Assembly (NCBI GenBank): GCA_018664745.1
Contig: JABJNS010000067.1
Span: 1-13,857, forward strand
DNA length: 13,857 nucleotides
Source of the DNA: Flavobacteriales bacterium
GTDB taxonomy: Bacteria > Bacteroidota > Bacteroidia > Flavobacteriales > BACL11
Direction of reading: 5' to 3'
Part shown: positions 1 through 6,582 of the stretch, piece by piece
Layout: each line of letters begins with the position of its first letter
Position numbering within the stretch: the first letter of the stretch is position 1
Program-made: the position numbers and the translations under genes
The notes under the pieces: generated by a model
Told to the model about the DNA's origin: nothing
Database searches by the model: none
Seen by the model: only the letters and a program-made list of their open reading frames with translations

Positions 1-14
1 AATAATATTTTTGC

Positions 15-48
15 AAAAAAAAGCCAGACACTTGTCTGGCTTTTTTTA
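15..48. terminator. Bidirectional rho-independent terminator downstream of fumC
   Basis: A 9-bp perfect stem (arms 21-29 and 34-42, core AGCCAGAC/GTCTGGCT) with a 4-nt loop is flanked by A's on the left and T's on the right, so it can end transcription from both strands. On the minus strand it lies just past the fumC stop at 65. On the plus strand it would serve a gene outside the window. Confidence 0.85.
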
Positions 49-64
49 TAAACTAATACCTATT

Positions 65-1459
65 TTACAATCCCCCACACATATCTTCTGGGCGTACCCA
101 AGCGTCAAACTCTTCAGCAGTTAGGTAGCCTAAATTAACTGATTCTTCTTTTAAGGTAGTACCGTTTTGGTGAGCAGTCTTTGCAATTTTAGCTGCCTTT
201 TCGTAACCAATTTTTGTGTTTAATGCCGTAACTAGCATTAGGGAATTATCTAAATTCTTTTTTAGATTTTCGTAATTTGGTTCTATTCCAATGGCACAGT
301 TTTCGTCAAAAGAAACACAAGCATCTCCAATTAAACGAGCGGATTGCAAGAAGTTAGCAGCCATAACAGGCTTAAAAACATTCAGTTCATAATGCCCTTG
401 CATTCCTCCTACTGTTATTGCAACATCATTTCCCATTACTTGTGCGCAAACCATAGTTATTGCTTCACATTGTGTAGGGTTTACTTTTCCTGGCATTATA
501 GATGAGCCTGGTTCATTAGATGGGATGATAATTTCACCAATTCCACTTCTTGGTCCTGATGCTAATAGACGAATATCATTTGCAATTTTATTCAAGGAAA
601 CCGCTAATTGTTTTAAAGCACCATGGCTTTCTACTATTGCATCATGTGCGGCTAATGCTTCAAATTTATTTTCAGCAGTTACAAAAGGTAATTCTGTGAA
701 ATCAGCAATATATTGAGCTACTAGTTCAGAATATCCTGCAGGGGTATTGATTCCTGTGCCAACAGCTGTTCCTCCTAATGCTAACTCAGATAAATGATAT
801 AAAGTATTATTTAGTGCTTTTAGTCCATGGTTCAACTGAGAAACATAGCCAGAAAATTCTTGTCCTAAAGTAAGTGGAGTTGCATCCATTAAATGAGTAC
901 GCCCAATTTTCACTACTTTATTAAACGCAACTGACTTAGCTTCTAAAGTATTACGCAATTGTTCAATTCCTGGAATTGTATTTTCTATAATTGTTTTATA
1001 AGCTGCAATATGCATTCCTGTAGGGAAAGTATCATTTGAGCTTTGTGATTTATTTACATCATCATTCGGGTGAATTGCTTTTGTTTCATCTTCTAAAGTT
1101 CCACCATTTATAACATGTGCTCTATTTGCAATTACCTCATTAGTGTTCATGTTACTTTGTGTTCCACTCCCTGTTTGCCAGATGACTAAAGGAAATTGTT
1201 TATCATGTTTCCCTTCTAGTATTTCATCACATACTTTTGAGATTAAATCTCTTTTTTCTTCAGTAAGAACACCCAACTCGCAATTGGTATGAGCTGCTGC
1301 TTTTTTAAGGTAGGCAAATCCATAAACAACCTCTAAAGGCATGCTTGCTGCAGCACCAATTTTAAAGTTATTTCTACTTCTTTCAGTTTGGGCTCCCCAG
1401 TATTTGTCTGCTGGAACTTGTACTTCCCCCATTGTGTCTTTTTCTATTCTATATTTCAT
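65..1459 (-). CDS. fumC: Class II fumarate hydratase (fumarase C)
   Basis: This enzyme reversibly hydrates fumarate to L-malate in the TCA cycle, in the cytoplasm, as an iron-independent homotetramer. The 464-residue length is normal for FumC. The superfamily signature GSSIMPGKVNP lies at about 318-328, with the catalytic serine near 319. The GRTHLMDATP segment at about 186-195 carries the histidine (H189) matching E. coli His188, and TGSGTQSNMNTNE at about 96-108 forms part of the substrate pocket. The start at 1459 gives the usual N-terminus, MKYRIEKDTMGEVQVP. A -10-like TAATTTTG lies about 43 nt upstream on the minus strand and a strong terminator follows the stop, so it is probably monocistronic. 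Aspartase is the nearest alternative family, but the overall match, including the N-terminus, favours fumarase. Confidence 0.97.
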   Translation of the reverse strand: MKYRIEKDTMGEVQVPADKYWGAQTERSRNNFKIGAAASMPLEVVYGFAYLKKAAAHTNCELGVLTEEKRDLISKVCDEILEGKHDKQFPLVIWQTGSGTQSNMNTNEVIANRAHVINGGTLEDETKAIHPNDDVNKSQSSNDTFPTGMHIAAYKTIIENTIPGIEQLRNTLEAKSVAFNKVVKIGRTHLMDATPLTLGQEFSGYVSQLNHGLKALNNTLYHLSELALGGTAVGTGINTPAGYSELVAQYIADFTELPFVTAENKFEALAAHDAIVESHGALKQLAVSLNKIANDIRLLASGPRSGIGEIIIPSNEPGSSIMPGKVNPTQCEAITMVCAQVMGNDVAITVGGMQGHYELNVFKPVMAANFLQSARLIGDACVSFDENCAIGIEPNYENLKKNLDNSLMLVTALNTKIGYEKAAKIAKTAHQNGTTLKEESVNLGYLTAEEFDAWVRPEDMCGGL

Positions 1460-1469
1460 CTTAAAATGT

Positions 1470-1500
1470 TTTGATAGTTTTATTTGTTGTTGTTTCTTTG
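1470..1500 (+). promoter_or_regulatory. Possible promoter of the small membrane ORF
   Basis: TTTG at 1470-1473, 19 nt of spacer, then TTTCTTTG at 1493-1500 differs from the TTTG-N19-TAnnTTTG layout at one position (T for A). It ends 10 nt before the ATG at 1511. It overlaps the fumC leader, so the two transcripts would start divergently with little room between them. Confidence 0.35.
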
Positions 1501-1502
1501 TG

Positions 1503-1510
1503 CAAAATTA
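1503..1510 (-). promoter_or_regulatory. TAnnTTTG element upstream of fumC
   Basis: The minus strand reads TAATTTTG, an exact fit to the Bacteroidota -7 consensus TAnnTTTG, about 43 nt before the fumC start. No TTG box is visible at the expected distance, so only half the promoter is supported. The element abuts the start codon of the opposing small ORF at 1511. Confidence 0.5.
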
Positions 1511-1660
1511 ATGATTATGAAATTTCTAGGCTTTTTAATATTTGTTTTTGTTTTCCTAATGGCATTTTGGTGTATTATCTTCCTTGCTAGCGTTATTCCT
1601 TACTTTATATTTGTTTGGGCTAAAGAGGGGAAATTAGAAGAAGATCAAATTCCTGCTTAA
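1511..1660 (+). CDS. Small hydrophobic membrane peptide, 49 aa, unknown function
   Basis: I do not recognise the family. The frame opens with MIMKFLGFLIF and stays hydrophobic and aromatic to about residue 36, enough for one long or two short membrane segments. It ends with a charged tail (AKEGKLEEDQIPA), with lysine at the membrane exit and then acidic residues. An alternative start at 1517 (MKFLGF...) has A at -3 and -6, as preferred in Bacteroidota, and would give 47 residues. A near-consensus promoter lies just upstream. The stop TAA at 1658-1660 overlaps the arsC-like stop on the other strand (1657-1659) in the palindrome TTAA, so the ORF exactly fills the gap between two certain genes. 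That fit and the amphipathic layout argue for a real gene. The short length, and the T-richness that favours hydrophobic codons, argue for caution. Confidence 0.5.
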   Translation: MIMKFLGFLIFVFVFLMAFWCIIFLASVIPYFIFVWAKEGKLEEDQIPA

Positions 1661-1998
1661 GCGAACAAGCTTAATACATTTTCTGGTGGCCTTCCTATAA
1701 CTGCTTTATTGTTTTTAACAACAATTGGGCGTTCAATAAGTTTAGGGTTTTCAGTCATAGCATTTATTATTTCTCTTTCCGTTAATTCTTTTCCCTTGTA
1801 ATTCTCTTTCCAAATTGTTTCTTGTGTTCTTACAAGTTCAATTGGTTTGATGTTTAGTTGAGATAAAAGTACCGTTATTTCTTCAGCTGAAATCGGATTT
1901 TTAAGGTATTCAATAATTTCGAATGCTGAAGTTTCTCCCTTTATTATTTCAAGTGTTTGTCTGCTTTTACTGCACTTAGGATTATGATATATTTTCAT
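1657..1998 (-). CDS. arsC: ArsC-family (glutaredoxin-type) arsenate reductase-like protein
   Basis: This 113-residue thioredoxin-fold protein belongs to the ArsC/YffB/Spx superfamily. The N-terminal motif NPKCSKSR places the active cysteine at C9. Arginines at R57 (LVRT), R90 (ERPIVV) and R103 (GRPPE) match the three anion-binding arginines of plasmid R773 ArsC (Arg60, Arg94, Arg107). True arsenate reduction with glutathione/glutaredoxin is therefore chemically plausible. There is no ArsR, ArsB/Acr3 or ArsM gene nearby, however, and a general thiol-redox role, as in YffB-like members, is equally possible. The start lies 5 nt after the prfB stop, so it is almost certainly co-transcribed and probably translationally coupled with prfB. 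The gene symbol reflects family, not proven activity. Confidence 0.85.
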   Translation of the reverse strand: MKIYHNPKCSKSRQTLEIIKGETSAFEIIEYLKNPISAEEITVLLSQLNIKPIELVRTQETIWKENYKGKELTEREIINAMTENPKLIERPIVVKNNKAVIGRPPENVLSLFA

Positions 1999-2003
1999 GT
2001 CTT

Positions 2004-3080
2004 TTATTTCTGTCCAAATTCCATTAAATATGCTTTTATAAAAGCATTTAAATCTCCATCTAATATTTTCTCTGGGTTTGATGATTCATGACTAGTTCGT
2101 AAATCTTTCACCATTTTATAGGGGTGCAATACATAACTTCTGATTTGAGAACCCCACTCAATTTTCTTTTTTGAACCTTCTAACTTATTTTTTTCTTCTT
2201 GTTTTTTTCTAATCTCTAATTCATAAAGTTGAGACTTTAATAATTGTATAGCTTTAGCTTTATTTTCTAATTGAGATCTTGATTCAGAATTCTCAATTGT
2301 AATTCCTGTTGGTTTGTGTTTTAATCTTACTGCTGATTCAGTTTTATTCACTCCTTGCCCTCCAGCACCACTTGCTCTAAAGGTGTCCCAACTTATTTCT
2401 GATGTGTCAAGATTAATTTCAATACTCTCATCTGCTAATGGGTAAACGAATACGGATGCAAAAGTGGTGTGTCGTTTTGCATTAGAATCAAATGGAGAAA
2501 TTCTCACTAATCTATGTACACCATTTTCTCCTTTTAAATGCCCAAAAGCGAAATCACCTTCTATTTCTATTGTTACTGACTTTATTCCTACTGGTTCTGC
2601 TTTTTGTATGTCAAGAGTTTTTACTTTGTATTTGTTTTTTTCTCCCCACATTAAATACATTCTCATAAGCATTTCTGCCCAATCTTGCCCCTCAGTTCCT
2701 CCTGCTCCTGGGTTTATAGTCATTATTGCTGAGAGGCTATCTTCCTCTGCACTTAGCATATTCTTAAACTCTAATTCTTCAACTGAATCTTTTGTTTTTT
2801 CAAGTTGAATGTCAAGTTCTTCTTCACTTGCTTCCAGTTCTAATAAAACAGCTAGTTCATCAATGTTATTGACTACTGCATTATAAGATTTTAACCAACT
2901 TTTAAGTGTGCTTAATTTTTTGAGTAAGACTTGTGCTTCTTTAGGATTGTCCCAAAATTCATTTTGCTGGGATTCAGTTTCGTAAGTATCTGCCTCTCCT
3001 TGCTTTTCTTTAATACCAATAAACTTATAGAGTTCGTCTTTTCGTGAAGTGAGTGCTTTTATTTGTTCTTGGCTTACCAT
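2004..3080 (-). CDS. prfB: Peptide chain release factor 2 (RF2), no programmed frameshift
   Basis: RF2 reads UGA and UAA stop codons in the ribosomal A site and triggers release of the finished protein. The codon-recognition tripeptide SPF is at about 195-197 (RISPFDSNAKRHT). The peptidyl-transferase motif GGQ is at about 240-242 within ASGAGGQGVNKTESAVR. The N-terminal helical domain (about 1-110) and the C-terminal WGSQIRSYVLHPYKMVKDLRT block are typical. SPF rather than PAT separates it from RF1. At 358 residues it is full length in one continuous frame: where E. coli has the autoregulatory in-frame UGA (after GYL), this protein reads YKFIG with no stop and no SD-like stimulator. The start at 3080 lies 4 nt after a TACTTTTG element, 13 nt beyond the recX stop, so prfB may have its own promoter as well as read-through from recX. 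Confidence 0.97.
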   Translation of the reverse strand: MVSQEQIKALTSRKDELYKFIGIKEKQGEADTYETESQQNEFWDNPKEAQVLLKKLSTLKSWLKSYNAVVNNIDELAVLLELEASEEELDIQLEKTKDSVEELEFKNMLSAEEDSLSAIMTINPGAGGTEGQDWAEMLMRMYLMWGEKNKYKVKTLDIQKAEPVGIKSVTIEIEGDFAFGHLKGENGVHRLVRISPFDSNAKRHTTFASVFVYPLADESIEINLDTSEISWDTFRASGAGGQGVNKTESAVRLKHKPTGITIENSESRSQLENKAKAIQLLKSQLYELEIRKKQEEKNKLEGSKKKIEWGSQIRSYVLHPYKMVKDLRTSHESSNPEKILDGDLNAFIKAYLMEFGQK

Positions 3081-3084
3081 TGGT

Positions 3085-3092
3085 CAAAAGTA
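3085..3092 (-). promoter_or_regulatory. TAnnTTTG element 4 nt before prfB start
   Basis: The minus strand reads TACTTTTG, then ACCA, then ATG. In Bacteroidota promoters transcription usually begins a few nucleotides past this element, which would put the start at or next to the ATG and give a leaderless or nearly leaderless prfB mRNA. No TTG box is visible about 20 nt further upstream, inside the recX 3' end, so promoter strength is uncertain. Confidence 0.5.
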
Positions 3093-3093
3093 A

Positions 3094-3570
3094 TTATTTA
3101 TCGCTTAACTCTCTTATTTTATCCCATACCAAATTACTTTCAAATCCTCTTTGTATCAAAAAGTTAGCAATTTTTGTTTTGCGGGAAAAATGATTTTTAT
3201 CTTTTAATGTAGATTTCTTTTGATGAAATAGTTTTTCAAGGACTTGATTATAGTCATTTTTATCAATTTCTTGTAAACCAATATTTATGCAAATTGTTGA
3301 AATCTGTTTGCGCTTGAGCTCATTGGTTATTTTGCGTTTTCCCCAATTTTTCATTCTGAACTTTCCTCTACAAAAAGAAACAGCATATCGTTCTTCATCT
3401 ACAAATTTTTCATTGATAAGAATTTCAAGAATATGGTCTTTGGTAGATTGTTGTAAACCCCATTCCCTCATTTTTTCAAGAACATCCCACTGGCACCTAT
3501 CTTGCAAAGCACAATAATTTTTGATGCGTTCAATTGCAATACTGATGTCATAAACTCTTTTATTGTGCAT
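3094..3570 (-). CDS. recX: RecX-family regulatory protein
   Basis: RecX proteins bind RecA filaments and modulate, usually inhibit, strand exchange and SOS-associated recombination. The 158-residue protein shows the family's tandem three-helix repeats: AIERIKNYCALQDRCQWDVLEKMREWG near 12-38, LINEKFVDEERYAVSFCRGKFRMKNWGKRKITNELKRKQI near 51-90, and a degenerate third repeat ending KIANFLIQRGFESNLVWDKIREL. The EERYA.SF.RGK..MK.WGK.KI core is the most diagnostic part. It sits 13 nt upstream of prfB, not next to recA as in many other bacteria. Its start is 4 nt downstream of a TACTTTTG element that mirrors an identical element driving the divergent MFS gene. Confidence 0.9.
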   Translation of the reverse strand: MHNKRVYDISIAIERIKNYCALQDRCQWDVLEKMREWGLQQSTKDHILEILINEKFVDEERYAVSFCRGKFRMKNWGKRKITNELKRKQISTICINIGLQEIDKNDYNQVLEKLFHQKKSTLKDKNHFSRKTKIANFLIQRGFESNLVWDKIRELSDK

Positions 3571-3574
3571 TTTT

Positions 3575-3610
3575 CAAAAGTACTAAATCTGATTATAAAT
3601 ACTACTTTTG
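3575..3610. promoter_or_regulatory. Divergent recX / MFS promoter region with inverted TACTTTTG elements
   Basis: The two strands carry identical TACTTTTG elements facing outward: minus strand at 3575-3582, 4 nt before the recX ATG, and plus strand at 3603-3610, 5 nt before the MFS ATG at 3616. Together they form an inverted repeat (arms 3575-3585 and 3600-3610, 10 of 11 positions matching) around a 14-nt AT-rich spacer. Both transcripts would be leaderless or nearly so. Neither side has an obvious TTG -33 box. Confidence 0.6.
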
Positions 3611-3615
3611 CAGCT

Positions 3616-4890
3616 ATGCAAAACAAACAAGCAATTACTCTTTTATTTTTAGCAAATATTATTTCTGGTTTAGCTCAGGGGATAAGTATGGTGGCTATTC
3701 CTTGGTATTTTGTTAAAATTGTTGAGCGGCCAGAACTTTTTGCATCTGCTTATATTGTAATTACCTTTCTTACTTTATTTTGGGGCTTGTATGCAGGTGC
3801 CTTAATTGATCGCTACTCTAGAAAAAAACTTTTTATAGTAATCAATATTGTATGCGGCCTATCTATTGGAGGTATAGCTTTATATGGTTTCCATACCTCT
3901 TATTTAACTGATTTCTTAGTCATTCTTGTTTTTGGAATTACTATCTTTAATTATAATGTGCATTATCCTAATTTGTATGCTTTTGGGCAGGAGATTACAG
4001 AGCCTAAAAATTATGGAAAATTGAATTCCTACATTGAAGTGCAAGGGCAAACAACCTCAGTATTGGCAGGGGCTTTTGCTGCATTATTGTTAACGGGTAC
4101 ACAAAATAATATGTTAGAAATTGCAGGATTTACTTTTCATCTTCCATTTGATATTAATGCTTGGAAAATATATGAGGTATTTTTAATGGATGCAATAACT
4201 TATGTAGCTGTAATCTTTATTTTCTTGTTGATGAAATATAAACCTATCATAAAGGAACAAGTGCATAAAGGAAATCTATTTTCTCGTTTGAAAGGAGGTG
4301 TGCAATATTTGAAAGACCATCCAATAATATTTATTTTTGGCTTTCTTTCCTATATGCTTTTTGCCTTCACTTTGGTTGAGGTTCATGTAATTCTCCCTTC
4401 CTATGTCCATAAATTTTTGGAGATGGATGGAAATGTATATGCCTCTGCTGAAATTTATTATTCCATGGGGGCAATTTTTTCGGGGGTGTTAATCCTTAGG
4501 GCATTTAGGAAGATGAATACGGTAGCTTCTATTATTATCTTGCTAGTAGTAGTGTCCTTTGCTTTTTATGCAATGGCAATATATAAATTACTTTGGGTGT
4601 TTTTTGCAGGAAACCTTATCCTTGGGATTGCTAATGCAGGTGTTCGTATTTTAAGGACAACTTATATTTTTAACCATGTCCCTAATAATCTTATTGGTAG
4701 AGCAAACTCTGTTTTTAGCTCCTTAAACATTATTGTTAGAATGATAATGATTGGCGCTTTTGCCTTGCCATTTTTTAATATTGATGACAATATTAGATGT
4801 GGATATTTTGTAGGTGTGGGGTTGATGTTCTTAACGCTTATCCCTTTAGTTTTTTGGTATAAGCGAATTATATCAGCTGAAAAAAAGTAA
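3616..4890 (+). CDS. Major facilitator superfamily transporter, substrate unknown
   Basis: This is an inner-membrane secondary transporter of 424 residues with about 12 hydrophobic segments. The loop between segments 2 and 3 carries the MFS motif A, GALIDRYSRKKL, at about 61-72. A cytoplasmic basic stretch between the two halves (around 210-230) fits the usual six-plus-six arrangement. The overall look is that of the MFS_3/enterobactin-exporter-like drug or siderophore exporters, but no substrate can be assigned. I chose the ATG at 3616 (MQNKQAITLL) over the in-frame codon at 3502. The upstream stretch would overlap recX and does not look like an MFS N-terminus, and a TACTTTTG promoter element lies only 5 nt before 3616. 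The gene ends 1 bp from the convergent RNase G stop, and no terminator is visible between them. Confidence 0.88.
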   Translation: MQNKQAITLLFLANIISGLAQGISMVAIPWYFVKIVERPELFASAYIVITFLTLFWGLYAGALIDRYSRKKLFIVINIVCGLSIGGIALYGFHTSYLTDFLVILVFGITIFNYNVHYPNLYAFGQEITEPKNYGKLNSYIEVQGQTTSVLAGAFAALLLTGTQNNMLEIAGFTFHLPFDINAWKIYEVFLMDAITYVAVIFIFLLMKYKPIIKEQVHKGNLFSRLKGGVQYLKDHPIIFIFGFLSYMLFAFTLVEVHVILPSYVHKFLEMDGNVYASAEIYYSMGAIFSGVLILRAFRKMNTVASIIILLVVVSFAFYAMAIYKLLWVFFAGNLILGIANAGVRILRTTYIFNHVPNNLIGRANSVFSSLNIIVRMIMIGAFALPFFNIDDNIRCGYFVGVGLMFLTLIPLVFWYKRIISAEKK

Positions 4891-4891
4891 C

Positions 4892-6427
4892 TTACTTTAC
4901 TACAGTATATTGTAATAGGTGTAATCTTTCATCTCCTGTAATGCTTATCTTTCTTCCAAACTTATTTGCCCATTGTTTGCTGATTGATGAAGAGAACCAT
5001 CCTTCTTTTTTATTAATATAACTTGCTACAAAAGGATGTGTTGAAATATGAATATTCCCTTTGCGTGTTTCAGTAAGGTTGTGCAATTTAGTTTCAATTT
5101 GATCAATCAACAATAAGCTAGAGTCTATCTTTCCATTTCCTGAACACATAGGGCAATTTTCCTGAGTATCAATATTCATTTCAGGACGTACTCTTTGTCT
5201 TGTTATCTGTACGAGTCCAAAGCGAGTTGGAGGCAAAACATGGTGTTTTGCTTTGTCAGTACTCATGGCTTCTTTCATTTTTTCAGTCAAGAGCTTCCTA
5301 TTTTTCTCTTGCTTCATGTCAATGAAATCAACAACAATAATACCTCCCATGTCTCTAAGGCGTAATTGTCTTGCTACCTCTTCTGCTGCTTCTAGGTTGA
5401 CAGCTAATGCATTTGCTTCTTGATCTTTTTTAGAATCTACTTTTTTTCCACTATTTACATCAATTACATGTAAGGCTTCAGTGTGTTCAATTACTAGGTA
5501 GGTTCCTTTTTTCATAGTTACATTTTTTCCAAAAGCACCTTTTATTTGTTTGGTTACATTAAATTCCTGAAAAATAGGAGTGTCTTTTTTATGCAATTTA
5601 ACAATCTTTTCTTGGTCAGGAGAAATGCGAGCAAGATATTCCTTTAGCTCTTCCTGAACTTCAGGACTATTAACATGAATACTATTGAATTTTGCACTTA
5701 ATAAATCTCGTAAGATTGCGGCTGAACGGTTAAGTTCTCCTAATACTTTAGTGTTAGGTTCTGCATCTTTCAGTTTTTTGCTAATAATTTGCCATTTTTT
5801 GTACAGATTTTTTAAATCTCTATCAAGTTCGGCAACCTTTTTTCCAGTAGCTACAGTACGGATGATTACTCCAAATCCGTGTGGCTTTATACTTCTGATT
5901 AATTTTTTAAGTCTTGCTTTCTCTTCAGGGTCAGCAATCTTCTGAGAAATAGAAACTCGATCAGAGAATGGTAGTAATACCATATATCTTCCTGCAAGAG
6001 AAATTTCAGTAGTTAACCTAGGTCCTTTGGTGGAAATTGGTTCTTTAGAAATCTGAGTAAGAATTAAATCTCCCCCCTTTAAAGCATCATTAATTTTTCC
6101 TTCTTTCTCAAGATTTTTCTCTTTCTTAAAGTTTTTTAAGGAGGATGTATTTAGCTTTTTGTCAATTGCCTTTCGTGTAAAATTCTTAAAAGAATTGAAC
6201 TGAGGTCCAAGATCAAGATAGTGTAAAAATCCATCTTTTTCATAGCCAACATTTACAAATGACGCATTTAACCCAGGAACTGTCTTTCGGACTTTTCCTA
6301 GGTAAATATCACCTACTGAAAAATTGTTATCGTGCTTTTCTTTATGAAGTTCTATTAGAAGTCCATTCCGCAAAAGCGCAATCACTACTTCAGAAGGCCT
6401 TGAGTCGATTATTAAATCGTATTTCAT
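4892..6427 (-). CDS. rng: Ribonuclease E/G family endoribonuclease (RNase G)
   Basis: This single-strand-specific endoribonuclease acts in 16S rRNA 5' maturation and mRNA turnover. The 511-residue length matches RNase G-type catalytic cores, and the long RNase E scaffold tail is absent. The N-terminal S1 RNA-binding domain (about 36-127; FSVGDIYLGKVRKTVPGLNASFVNVG) contains a lysine-rich insert at about 80-118. The DNase I-like catalytic domain has the two magnesium-binding aspartates near D323 (VIDVNSGK) and D367 (VVDFIDM). The zinc-link cysteines are CPMC at about 425-428. It is last in an apparent minus-strand operon behind the HU gene and a 29-residue basic protein, with gaps of 28 and 37 nt and no internal promoter seen. 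Confidence 0.95.
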   Translation of the reverse strand: MKYDLIIDSRPSEVVIALLRNGLLIELHKEKHDNNFSVGDIYLGKVRKTVPGLNASFVNVGYEKDGFLHYLDLGPQFNSFKNFTRKAIDKKLNTSSLKNFKKEKNLEKEGKINDALKGGDLILTQISKEPISTKGPRLTTEISLAGRYMVLLPFSDRVSISQKIADPEEKARLKKLIRSIKPHGFGVIIRTVATGKKVAELDRDLKNLYKKWQIISKKLKDAEPNTKVLGELNRSAAILRDLLSAKFNSIHVNSPEVQEELKEYLARISPDQEKIVKLHKKDTPIFQEFNVTKQIKGAFGKNVTMKKGTYLVIEHTEALHVIDVNSGKKVDSKKDQEANALAVNLEAAEEVARQLRLRDMGGIIVVDFIDMKQEKNRKLLTEKMKEAMSTDKAKHHVLPPTRFGLVQITRQRVRPEMNIDTQENCPMCSGNGKIDSSLLLIDQIETKLHNLTETRKGNIHISTHPFVASYINKKEGWFSSSISKQWANKFGRKISITGDERLHLLQYTVVK

Positions 6428-6464
6428 GGCTGTTCGTTTAAGAAACTAGAGTTAAAACTAAAGT

Positions 6465-6554
6465 TTATTTAGTTTTATGTCTATTTTTTCTTGAACGCTT
6501 CTTGCGTTTGTGAGTAGCGATTTTTAATCTTTTCTTTTTCTTTGCTCCTGACAT
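6465..6554 (-). CDS. 29-residue Lys/Arg-rich protein, probable small ribosome-associated protein
   Basis: The minus strand encodes MSGAKKKKRLKIATHKRK followed by KRSRKNRHKTK and a TAA stop. Eighteen of its 29 residues are K, R or H and it has no hydrophobic core, as expected of an rRNA-binding extended peptide. I recall very similar short proteins (MPSGKKRKRHK-like starts) between the HU and RNase G genes in other flavobacteria. That is recollection, not a search. A novel ribosomal protein, bL38, was described from the Flavobacterium johnsoniae ribosome; whether this is the same family I cannot tell from sequence alone. It lies 28 nt after the HU stop and 37 nt before the rng start, so it should be co-transcribed with both. 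Sitting with a ribosomal-RNA-processing nuclease fits a ribosome role. Its size makes it easy for gene callers to miss. Confidence 0.8.
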   Translation of the reverse strand: MSGAKKKKRLKIATHKRKKRSRKNRHKTK

Positions 6555-6582
6555 AATTTATTTTTTTAGCTTATTAAAAAGC

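Noticed and set aside
6..13. TATTTTTG on the plus strand as a promoter
   Set aside because: It sits next to a terminator with no gene starting downstream on that strand; probably chance in AT-rich DNA.
2464..2808. Plus-strand open frame of 114 codons inside prfB
   Set aside because: It lies wholly antisense to a certain gene, has no recognisable domain, and its composition is what the opposite frame imposes.
3502..3615. N-terminal extension of the MFS transporter starting at 3502
   Set aside because: It would overlap recX, does not look like a transporter N-terminus, and a promoter box lies immediately before ATG 3616.
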